DNA of 64,000 nucleotides from Gymnogyps californianus (taxonomy: Eukaryota > Chordata > Aves > Accipitriformes > Cathartidae): positions 25,761,001-25,825,000 of the forward strand of contig NC_059478.1 of the NCBI RefSeq assembly GCF_018139145.2, in the 5' to 3' direction. This document shows positions 21,101 through 30,345 of the stretch, piece after piece. The position numbers and the translations under genes were made by a program. A model generated the notes under the pieces. The model was not told the origin of the DNA, ran no database searches, and saw only the letters and a program-made list of their open reading frames with translations. Each line of letters opens with the position of its first letter. The first letter of the stretch is position 1.

Positions 21101-23857
21101 CTTCCAATCCAAACCATTCTATGATTCTATGACTTTATACATATAAAAGAAATGTCTCATAACATGATCAAGTATTTAGATTTAAAATGCTAACTGCATA
21201 AATGCTAACTCACAGGCATGGGCTTTTCAAAGGGTGGGCAGGCCCTCACTGCTGTTAGTGCCTGTCATTGTGGTGAGAGCTCCTCCGTCACGTCCGGCAG
21301 TTCTGATGACAGCGCACTGCATCCTCACGGAGAGCAGGGCAGTGCTGTCCCTGAGTCACTAAACTCTGACAGAGTTTAGTGACTCCATCCTGCATTCAGC
21401 CTGTGTCATTATTATTTTGGGGGCTGTAACTTAGCAGAGGAAAAAGTAGAGATGGCAAACAAGAAATGGAGAGGAAGAACAAGAGAAAAGGCATAAAGGT
21501 GGTGCAACACCATGGAATCTTAGTGCCACTTGATTGGGAGGTCTGAGCTTCATCCACCCATGCTCCTTGACACCCTAGTAACACAGGCATATTAAAGCTA
21601 AATAAAAATACTTTGATAAAAAGCTGAACCTACCAGTCATCACAAAAGCTTTGACACAGTGGAACAGACTGAATAGCAGCACGGTAGTTGGGATGGATCC
21701 AGCGAGCAGCATGTGGAGAACACCGGTAAAAGCACTCAATTTTCTTTGTGAAATCTTCACAGCTGTGGTGGGTGAGAAAAGCCACAAATAAGCCTGTTTC
21801 TTAGCATCAAGGCTATAGCCTCAGTTTTCTAGGCCTGCTTTGATGTGGATGCAATACTACAGATTAGGAGAAAAACATAGAAAAGCATCCTTTCACCCTG
21901 TTAGTGTCTAGGTTCCAAACTCATTCCTTTGGCATTGTGTACAGTGTGACCGTGCAATTACCATAGCCAGCTAAAGAGTGCACAAATGTTTCCGTGCATA
22001 TTTCAGCCCTATTTGTGTAAGCTTTCCGTAAACTTTTGAGGCCTTGAGTTTTCCTGGCAAGAACGATTCCAGGCAATAATAAAATGTAGTTTAAAACTAT
22101 AGTACAAAACTTCTGTGCTGTAGCCTCATGATTTCACTAATCTTTAGATTTTCCCACAGCCCAGCTGAAGTTACTTAAAAGCACATACTGTTGCTGCTCT
22201 TCTGGGAGTGGCAGGCAATAGCTGTTACTTTTGCACATCTGTTTTTGCTTAATTATTTTGTACTTTCATTCTTTTATTTCTATAACTTGCCATGTTTCAC
22301 AGCTCTAACATCTAACGGGGTACTAAAAATCTTAATTATGAAGACATTCTTCATGGTTACAAAACCCGCAGGACTACAAGAATTTTTATTCTAAATATTC
22401 AGAAGTTTCATTTCTGGACTCTTGTGCATTTGTTTGCGAGATTTAATAATCTAGTTGATCTGCTTTCTAAACAAAGGAAGAAGCCTGGTCTGTATTGACT
22501 AGGGATCACACTCACTGGTATGTGATGGTTGTTTTGGAGAGCTACAGAGGTGCAGTGTGGTTGTTACCTACTGGGTTTATGACTGCTTTGCATTGCTAGA
22601 TCTGGTTCTATACTGAAAGCAAACTTGAAAAAACATAACCTTTTCTTGATAAAATGGCATATCCTTCTGCACAAATAGTATATACTTAGGGATTCATGGG
22701 CTTTTGTGAGAGGAGAAGAAGGGTCAGACGTTGGTCAGGTATAGAGAAAAGATGATGGGAACTAGGCTGGGTGGCATAATCTCTACGGCAACCTAGGGAC
22801 TGTCCATCAGCAACTCCAGGGAGAGTTACCATTAGCTGTGTGGCTGCTACAGCACAGATCTATTGAAGCAGGACACAGACAACATCAAAGCTGACTTACG
22901 ATTTACTGAGCTGCCCACATCTGTTCCAGTAGCTGTTGTTTACTTTAATTACTGGGGAATGAGCCAATTGCTCTGTGAAGTCTACATAGCAACAGGAAGC
23001 TGTTAGGAATGAAACAGAGATCTTGCAATAAGGATTTTCTTTAATACTGTATTTGGAAGACTCAAAATGTAAGATAAATCTGTTTTGGCCCATAACATGA
23101 TAAAGTCTCTTAGTGCTAACTAGAAGATGTACTCAGGGTCTAACATTCTTGGTTTTGGAAGTAGCAGTGTAAATGCTAAGTGAGGTGGACTGGCATCAAC
23201 AGCGCTTTGTCAAGGTATGCCCAGAGAGCCCTAAGAATTTTACTAGTGTTCCGCCAGATGTTATATCCTGAGGGATACTAACTTTAAAAGCTACCAAACA
23301 TAAAAAGAGAGTTGAAGAAATGTAATAAATACTATAATTTGATCACTATAGAATCTTGATTTCAACCTTTCCCATTTGGTGTCTGCTACAATTAATTAAT
23401 TTTTATACTTAATCACAATAAACCAAATTCATCTTTGCTGTAAACTTTTTAAGCAGATGGAGCTACAAGGAAAGTAAACTGCATCAGAATTTTTTAAAGA
23501 AAATAAATAAAGTCAATGAGAGTTTTGCAGTTGACTGTTAAGAACCAGAATCTTACTCTTGGTTTGCATGCAGCAAAATGCCAATGAAGGAAGCTTTTCA
23601 AATGCAACGTATACTGCATCTTATATATTTTTGAGAAATTAAGAGAACTGCCAAAACAATTAGTGTGTACAAAGCTGTACTTCTAGACTATATTTGGCAA
23701 AAATTAAACCACTCTTACATTTAGAGTACAGAGTGCATTCATGCATATTTGGCTCAGGACTTGGCTTCAGTTTGTGGGTGTCCCCTTCCAGACATCCATA
23801 TTTTTGGCAGGTAGATGACGTTATGACAGCAAAGAGGGTGACCGCAAACCTCAGCAT
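11921..23857 (-). CDS. RBP: Riboflavin-binding protein precursor (egg/yolk/plasma riboflavin carrier), complete, five coding exons
   Basis: Coding exons, in minus-strand order, are 23857-23719, 22999-22900, 21762-21634, 16303-16192 and 12157-11921. All four introns are GT-AG, the phases match (1, 2, 2, 0), and the joined frame is 238 codons plus stop. From memory that is exactly the length of the chicken precursor. Residues 1-17 form a hydrophobic signal peptide (MLRFAVTLFAVITSSTC), so the mature protein should begin at Gln18. All 18 mature cysteines (nine disulfides in the family) are present, as are Tyr92 and Trp173, which stack on the flavin ring (mature Tyr75 and Trp156). A Ser/Glu cluster at about 202-217 matches the phosphorylated segment needed for yolk uptake. 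Family knowledge: a secreted folate-receptor-like carrier made in oviduct and liver, loading riboflavin into egg white and yolk. Odd: sequon N53 is lost and a new one appears at N67. A folate receptor or retbindin is much less likely. Confidence 0.96.
13205..13310 (+). repeat. Probable MIR-like SINE fragment
   Basis: GCAGGACTACTGGGCTCCAT, then GATTCACCTTGACCACATCA and TGTTTCATCTGTAA follow the middle of the MIR consensus with many changes. Judged by eye only. Confidence 0.45.
14417..14452. repeat. Perfect 18-bp tandem duplication
   Basis: TATTCAGCATTTGTTCCA occurs twice head to tail without a mismatch, inside RBP intron 4. Confidence 0.95.
16192..16303 (-). CDS. RBP: RBP coding exon 4
   Basis: Encodes YEACKDDFICVHNWLTDWEW, DESGENHCKN and KCMPYSE, joining exon 3 through a split Trp codon (TG|G) and exiting in phase 0 at GAG|GTAAGA. 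The acceptor is ...CTCCATGAAG, with a weak pyrimidine tract, but frame and homology leave little room for another choice. The Trp/Asp-rich WLTDW segment and cysteines 127, 133, 151 and 155 are conserved. Compared with chicken as I recall it, there are five substitutions, including Arg to Trp at residue 143. Confidence 0.92.
20525..20548. repeat. Short GGGA-rich tract
   Basis: Imperfect GGGA/GGAA units in a purine-rich run of about 24 bases. Confidence 0.6.
20923..21132 (+). mobile_element. CR1 LINE, 5'-truncated 3' end
   Basis: Typical avian CR1 3' end on the plus strand: GAGGCACTGGAACAGGTTAC, TGGAAGTGTTGAAGGCCAGG, CAGGGGGGTTGGAACTAGAT, GGTCCCTTCCAATCC, ending in the CR1 tandem ATTCTATGATTCTATGA. 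It is only lightly diverged from the subfamily consensus, so it is the youngest repeat recognised here. It is antisense to the RBP gene and lies in its intron 3. Confidence 0.95.
21353..21385. repeat. 33-bp perfect palindrome (hairpin)
   Basis: Two 16-base arms, GAGTCACTAAACTCTG and CAGAGTTTAGTGACTC, flank a single central A with no mismatch. The left edge overlaps an AP-1-type TGAGTCA (21352-21358). It lies in RBP intron 3, about 250 bp downstream of coding exon 3. Confidence 0.97.
21634..21762 (-). CDS. RBP: RBP coding exon 3
   Basis: The acceptor CACCCACCACAG precedes 21762 and the donor GACTG|GTAGGT follows 21634. It encodes CEDFTKKIECFYRCSPHAAR, WIHPNYRAAIQSVPLCQSFC and DD, plus parts of the flanking split codons. 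It contributes five cysteines (81, 90, 94, 116, 120) and Tyr92 of the flavin-binding pocket. It was hidden because overlapping frames are longer than the true one. Confidence 0.94.
21763..22899 (-). other. RBP: RBP intron 2
   Basis: A 1.1-kb intron. Nothing recognisable beyond the splice sites. Confidence 0.85.
22900..22999 (-). CDS. RBP: RBP coding exon 2 (100 nt)
   Basis: The acceptor TTCCTAACAG precedes 22999 and the donor TC|GTAAGTC follows 22900. It encodes SSCCYVDFTEQLAHSPVIK, then VNNSYWNRCGQLSKS. It carries Cys49, Cys50 and Cys74. At residue 53 there is Asp (codon GAC), where chicken RBP has a glycosylated Asn. The exon is exactly 100 nt, the size I recall for the segment missing from mRNA in the chicken riboflavinuria (rd) mutant; skipping it would shift the frame. 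Confidence 0.94.
23000..23718 (-). other. RBP: RBP intron 1
   Basis: A 0.7-kb AT-rich intron. No repeat or other gene seen. Confidence 0.85.
23719..23857 (-). CDS. RBP: RBP coding exon 1 (signal peptide and N-terminus)
   Basis: The ATG at 23857-23855 sits in context ACAATGC (A at -3). The exon encodes 46 residues: the signal peptide MLRFAVTLFAVITSSTC, then mature QKYGCLEGDTHKLKPSPEPN and MHECTLYSK. It ends AAAT|GTAAGA in phase 1. It includes cysteines 22 and 41. The open frame continues upstream to 24109, but there it lacks any resemblance to the family, and a TATA-like element sits only about 40 bp upstream of this ATG. Confidence 0.95.
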
Positions 23858-23895
23858 TGTTGTTCGGTTCTTTTTCCTGTATGGAGAGAAGTCTT

Positions 23896-23904
23896 TATTT
23901 ATAT
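23896..23904 (-). promoter_or_regulatory. RBP: TATA-like element upstream of RBP
   Basis: ATATAAATA on the minus strand, about 40 bp upstream of the RBP start codon. It would place transcription initiation at about 23,870-23,875 with a very short 5' UTR. A pyrimidine-containing ACAG at 23880-23877 could instead be the acceptor of an upstream non-coding exon. The sequence alone does not decide between them. Confidence 0.5.
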
Positions 23905-25894
23905 CCTTTATTTCTAGGAGAAGCCATAACATTAAAAGGAAGGACTGCTTTAAAAAAGCTACATGTATAACCAAGTAAAATATGCTCAGCAAAGATGTAC
24001 ACATAAATATTAAGACACACATTCTCCCTTTCTCTTTGCTTATACCTGAACACTTATAGTTCTGCTCCATTTTTTTTGAGGTTTGGTGGCAAGTGATAAA
24101 AGCCATCAATAGTTCAGGCTATTTATGAAAACATGTTATAATTTTCAGTATTAAGAAAATGATTTTAAATTTCTTACACCGACCTGAATTTATCTTTGAA
24201 CTCTTCCAAGAGACATTCCTCTGCTTCACTAGATTTGAAGAAAAGATTGATTAGTTCTAAAACTTGCAGAGTTGTTTTGCACACTTGGAAATTACACATT
24301 TAATACAGCTGCAAGTGAGCTAGTAATGGTCAGCACCTGAGCTAGATAAATTACATTGATAACATGCCTTTTTTGAGGCTACGCTAATTTATACGTAAGA
24401 ATCTGATCCATTATTTTCTGCCTCTTTTGTAGAGTTTGGTCAAAAATGCAAGATAAAAACGTTTTGTCTGCGCGTCTAAAATTTCTCTAAACAGAGACTA
24501 CATATTAGTGAGCTATGTAGATAAATCTAGAACCTGTTACATAAATCAATGCATAATTCTTTATACATGTTATTAATTTAACCCTTCATTCTTTAGTTAA
24601 ATATTCCTGTTATCTTTTTGGAATAATTTTGCCTGAATAAGGACTGCAGCTCCTCTATGTACCTAGACTTTTCAGATGTAAAGAAAACAACATGTTACAG
24701 AAGAAGAAAACTGTCTCTCCCATCTCTCAGTAGTTTCTCACCTCTTTTGCTGTCCTTCTGGGTGATACTTCTCCCTGGAACAGGAACACAGTAAATTGCT
24801 TTTCTCATTTTCCACTTTATATACACACCATCTGGCATCAGTGCTCCACAATTTGTTTGCCCTGGAAGAGATCCTTGACCCTTTGGAATGCTAACATAGA
24901 TTTATCTCAAAAGCAGATACAATGACCAGCACATAATGCCCTTTTATTGCTTGCAAACGTCGACATGATAAAGAGGAAAGTACAAACATAGGTTAGAATT
25001 AGAAAAACAACAGCTCTCCTATATACCAAATACAACTAACCCCCTGCCTGATTTTTCAATGATTGCTTGTATTATCAATTATTGGATTCATTTCTACAAC
25101 ATTTTCATGGGGCTCTTATCACAGACTAGGACTTCACTGAATTAGAGATATTAAAAACAACACTTCGTATTTCAGCCTGACTGGCTTAATTTTGACTATA
25201 GATATGATGGCTTGCCTTGGCTTACGAAGTACTTTTACTGCAGCCCCTGGAAGAGAATGCATGTCTCCCGATTCCCAGGTCTTTGTTCTTTCTTCACAAG
25301 ATCCCTTTAAAACCTGCTGCTGTTCGCTCTGGTTGCTCTACCTGCCTCATATGTACTCTCCAACCAGTGTCACAAGCACTACAAGAAACTGTTGCTTGTA
25401 CCATTGATAGCAATTCCTGATTGGATTTCATTGTGAGATCTGCTTTCTGCAAAGAGGATTCTGCATCTGAACATAAACCATCGTATAAGGTAGACATGGT
25501 GATTACAAATAGTTGCACTTACTTTCATAGATCAAATCTCATTGAGTACTGTAAAGAGCAGCACCACTCAGTACCTTGCAATTATTTAGATGCGTAAGGA
25601 AAGTAGCATCTGTTGTTTCTGTGTTTAAAACAGAACACTGGTTTGTCAGATAATACTCTGGGGCCATTATTTACAAACCTTTTTTGCTTGAAAAAAACAA
25701 ACACTGGCACAGTGGAAGTGTGGTATGAATCTCATTGAGCCAACTCACTGAGCATGATAATAAAACAATCTCTATAAGCTGCAAGCACTGATTCCTATCC
25801 TAGCTCTAGTAAATGCCTCAAAGCAAAAGTCTTGCTGGCCTAAAAAGAGCCATTTCCAGATCAGTGGAAACTGAGCGATTTTTATGTTCCAGAA

Positions 25895-25949
25895 TAAACT
25901 TAATTAAGACAAGTTTAAAGAATGAATTTAATTAAGGCAAGTTTAAAAT
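25895..25949. repeat. Two-copy direct repeat, period 28
   Basis: TAATTAAGACAAGTTTAAA and TAATTAAGGCAAGTTTAAA start 28 bases apart (25901 and 25929) with one mismatch. Confidence 0.85.
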
Positions 25950-26785
25950 GGCATAAAGTAACTATAGGAGAAACTGAAGTAAATGTAATGGCGTATTACC
26001 CATGTCTTCACCTCATGTAGCTTGATCTAGTGTTGGCTGAAATTCATGGAGCTCCTTGCTGATTTGTAATGTAAAGGATTCGTGCATACTGCTCGGCACT
26101 TGGATCTGTGTATTCCTAAAAAATAAAGACCACTGTATAATATGAACACTCACTTTCAACATTGTGATGAGTGGATGGGCTAGCCAGCCTGGTAAAATGC
26201 ACAGAAATAGCACAGGCTCTGTGCCTTACTGCTCGGTTTGCATAAAATATATGCACGCTTGTAAAGGTGTAAGCATGCCAGGTTTCTTGCAATGTCTCTG
26301 TTCACTGAATTGACATACAAATTATATTAAGCTATAGGAAACTGGGATCTCTTTCAGGCTTTGAGTATGAGCCAAATGGGACCACTGGCTGGGAGATTAG
26401 GCAGTTTCTAGCAGCAGGAAGGAAAATTGTCATATGTTTGTGATTTCTCAGACTTGGCTTTCGTTAGCAATACATGTAAGCAGGCTCAGGCTAAGGAGCT
26501 TTTAGAGATCTCAGCTATACATCTTCATTACCTGAGAAATTAATCTTGATTCTTTTTTCCTAAAGTATTTTCTGGCTAGTTATTTTGTGTCATGTCTTAT
26601 ACTGAGAAATTAATTAAAGGAAGTTTCTTACCCCTTCCCATACCTGAATGGGTCATTTCTCTTTATTTGTTAAAATTGAACTTATTTTCAAGTACTCAGT
26701 GATGTTCTTGTACTTTTAAGACTCCTATTGCCATTTAATTTTAACTTTAATATCAGTGCCCTGTAACTTCTATTCATCTTTTCAA

Positions 26786-26840
26786 GAGCTAAAGCATGCA
26801 TGATGTTAAGAGAAAGAGTTAAAGCATGCGTGATGTTAAG
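26786..26840. repeat. Two-copy direct repeat, period 30
   Basis: AAAGCATGCATGATGTTAAG at 26791 and AAAGCATGCGTGATGTTAAG at 26821 differ at one base. Each is preceded by AG(C/T)T. Confidence 0.9.
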
Positions 26841-26879
26841 ATATCGCCACAGACAGCAATTCAGGCACCACCACGTTAA

Positions 26880-26899
26880 ATTATTATTATTATTATTAT
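26880..26899. repeat. (TTA)n trinucleotide run
   Basis: About six ATT/TTA units. Confidence 0.9.
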
Positions 26900-29678
26900 C
26901 ATCTGATGATCTAATTGATAGTGGCCTATGATGCTAGTACAAGTATGCATCTACTCCAAAACCACAAACACTGCTATACTAGGTCTCAAGAGCCATCTAC
27001 CTGAGCAACTTCCTTCTGGCAAGAGCCATTAGCAGAAAATTGGGGAAAAAAATGTTTAAAAAATAAAGCTAGTTGCTAACTTCCCAGCTTCTGGCAATCA
27101 GTTTAGTAACTATGTCAACTGACATCTCCTAACTCAACATAGCAATTCCTTTTTTGTGAGTCACATCTCTTTAATGACTGAAGTAAGCTTTTACGGTTTT
27201 ATATTCTTGGTAACTCTGCAAAGCCAGTGTGGTTAAGGGAAAAATTGTTTGCACTTCCAACCAGTGACAATTGCCAGATCCATTTCCCTTCTTGGCATCC
27301 TGAAAGTGTAACAACAGTGTGACCGGAGGGAGACTGAGTTTCAGGAGCGTAAATTAGAGCATTTGGCCGGTTACAGCTTTATTATAGATGGCAATGTGTG
27401 CTAATGAAATTAATCTGTTTGTTCCTCATATCTCAGTGTGAGCCTGCATGCTCAGAAGTTGGAAGTGTTTTTCTCATTATCTGTGACAAGAAATGTAATT
27501 AGGAGCACAGGTTGTTATCTAATTTAGTGTCATTCCTGAAGCTCCTTTGCAGAACTGCATTTAAAGTTGCACCAAGGGCACATTATTTGATGATCAGTTA
27601 AGTATATATTCTTGACTTTCATTATGTTAGACTTCAGAACCAAGAGTTTCTTTTCACAAGTCTCTCTGCTGAACGTATCATGTCACAAGTCAAGCTGAAT
27701 GCTAAAGGAGACACTCCAGATGGACTCAGTCTGGCACTCCTGACTCTGGAAAAAAAAGCTGAAATCAAATCTTAACGCTACTGAATTTGAGGTGTGATTT
27801 GTTTCTGTTCACTTTGGTGGTGCTGGGATTTCTCCTTTTATTTTGTCTGTGTAAGGAATACATCATGGCACGAAGTAAGGCTTACTTGCTGTATTTGAGT
27901 ACACAAATGTTGCTGAGCTAGTTCTCCAACAGGGCACAGGAATGACAAAAGCACCAGTAATTTTATATAACCAAGAGAGTGAGTCAGTGGGGAAAAAAAA
28001 AAGCAGATATTTTAATGAATAGTAGGTTTAAAAAGGAATCACAACCCAAACAACAAAATTATCATTGTAAAAATGTTATTTTAAGCCCCATGTTAGGTTT
28101 TTCAAAATTAAAGGGGACAAAAACCTACTTATTTTAGCTTATTACTGAGTTGAAAGCACCTCTTGAAAGCATAACTGAATGCTCTTCTTTTGCCCTAGTC
28201 TTTCATTTGCCTTTCACATTCTGCTAGTCTGTTACTGTGAGGTTCCTTGAACCACTAACAATTATTGCTATTTTTTCTACAAAGAATGGCCTTTGGTTTG
28301 GATGGCTACTGACTGTGTGGTGCGATGTGGGCTCTCACAAGTGACAAAGAAAATCTGGGTCCAGCTTGACCTATACTCCAGAATTAACCTGCAATCTTGT
28401 TTCTAATTTAGACTATTAATATTTGATTGAATTTTCTACAATCACTTATGAATGATGAATTTCTTCTTAGGGGAGTATGAGTACTATTTTTTTTATTTAC
28501 ACTTTTATTATGAGTATTTATTATTTGTATAGAGGTTAATGCCTAGATGTCCCTGCGTAAAGTTGTGATGTAGTATTTTAAAGTACTTGGTGCCAATACT
28601 GGATTATGGATGGCCACATCCCACAACCCCCTTTTCTGCCCTGTTCCTGTACTGCCCCTTTTCCTTCACTGTGCTGGCACAACCCAGATGGGGGAACTGA
28701 TTCAGCAAAAAGAAATCCAGCACTTCCCCCTGCCTCCAGTGTTTCTAGCCAAATCAATTTCCCCGTTCAGTTTATAGCACACCTATAGAAGAGTTGTGCT
28801 GCTGCGAGGAAAAGGGTGGTCTATCACAATGAGAAAGACAAATAGGGGAGGGTAGGACTGGCAGTACTTTAAGTCAGAACTGCCAACCTCTAAGCCCCAT
28901 TGTGTCAGCGTTCTGTTTTTTTTTTTTTAATTGTTATGTTGAACACCTTGTAATCAAAATTAAGAGCTGACAGGTCTATAAAGAAAACAAATAATGTAAG
29001 CACAAGGTAACAGTGAGATCATACTCGTCAACATATTAAAAGGCAGTGACTGGAAACCACCAGATTAATCACTGCTGAGCTTTTCCTGTTAGTATCACAG
29101 CAGGGATGAATTTTAAGGAGGACACAGTTGAAGTCCATGAGTTCTCTGCAGACATCTCTGAGGAATGACTCCCATACATGTCATATTAGTTCTAGATAGC
29201 TTGACTCATTGCCCTGTGATTAATTGGTGGTTAGAAAATTGACCACAACACTCATGGAAAATACCTTTCTTTACATTGTCCCCCCTCTCTCGGCATCCCT
29301 CAAATGGCTCCGCTCTCTGTTGTATCAATCAAAAACTGTTTTTACTTCAAACTCCCTTCTCAGTTTATCTAAGCCCTTTCTGTCTGTTCTCTTTCAATAC
29401 AGACACATTAAGTCTCTCAACGTGTCCCGATGCCAGCCTCCACTGCACACCTGTTGGATTTCCATGGCTTCCATGTATGTGTCATCTCATATTTGGGAGG
29501 CATTTCCATAAGTAACAGTAGAACTATGTGTAATCCTCCCCCTAGCCCTCCTTAAAACTCATCTTTGTTTGGGTGCCCAAAGAGAGGGTGACAACAGTTA
29601 GGATCTGATGCTACTCCTGCTGGCCAGCATCTCTGCATTCCCCGTGTGCTTCCCTTTCTGGACCTTTCAGAAATACAC

Positions 29679-29712
29679 ACAAATTACATATTTATATGCA
29701 TATGTAATTTGT
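29679..29712. repeat. Inverted repeat, 13-bp arms
   Basis: ACAAATTACATAT and its exact reverse complement ATATGTAATTTGT are separated by the 8-base loop TTATATGC. Confidence 0.93.
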
Positions 29713-30064
29713 ACTCTGTTGACACCTAGGAGTAGCAGCTCAACTGTAGCAATTGCTGTACAATCAAGTCCAAGCTGACAGTGAAAGCAGCATATTCACT
29801 GGTCTCTTTCTGTCTCTTTAAAGCAATAATGTGTTTGATGAGCTTTTGTTGCTAAGAAGTGCTGTTAACTTAGCTATTGCGCTAAGCTCTCCCTAAACCT
29901 CACAGCCATACTTTTAACTCCTATTATATATTTGCATATTTACAAAGCTGTCACTTTGACATACTGCATCACTGCAAACAAGGATGTATGTCCTTCATGG
30001 TATATAAAGAAGGAAAATAACAATTGGAAAGCAAATCATGTCCAGTTAGGACTGGACTTTTGTT

Positions 30065-30345
30065 ATATATAGATCTAGTAATTGCCATCCTGGACCAGGT
30101 TGTCAGTTCGTTTACTTCATTATTCTGACCCTGAGACTGACTAATACTAGTAGTTTCCAGTGAAGATGCACTGGAATAATATACTGTATAATACACTTTT
30201 ATGGAATGACCTGCCTGTAAGAAATTTCTTTCTAATCCTCCTTAATTCAATGATTAGCTTGTGCCTTGAAACATGAGTGTTGATATCCTTCCTGTGTAAA
30301 GTCCTCATGTCACTATGAGTATTTTTATTAATTACACAAATGTCT
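30065..30345 (-). mobile_element. Old CR1-family 3' fragment
   Basis: Antisense reading matches the common amniote CR1 3' region: TGCCATCCTGGACCAGGTTG, GACTAATACTAGTAGTTTCC, TTTCTTTCTAATCCTCC, TTAGCTTGTGCCTTGAAACA, TGAGTGTTGATATCCTTCC. Heavily diverged. Recognised by motif order, without a library search. Confidence 0.6.

Larger units (their letters stand above)
16304..21633 (-). other. RBP: RBP intron 3
   Basis: The largest RBP intron, 5.3 kb. It contains a CR1 3' end (20,923-21,132), a short GGGA-rich tract near 20,525 and a 33-bp perfect palindrome (21,353-21,385). No other gene seen. Confidence 0.85.

Noticed and set aside
23858..24109. Upstream in-frame extension of RBP exon 1
   Set aside because: It lacks resemblance to the family, places the signal peptide internally, and the TATA-like element and splice-acceptor candidate fall within it.
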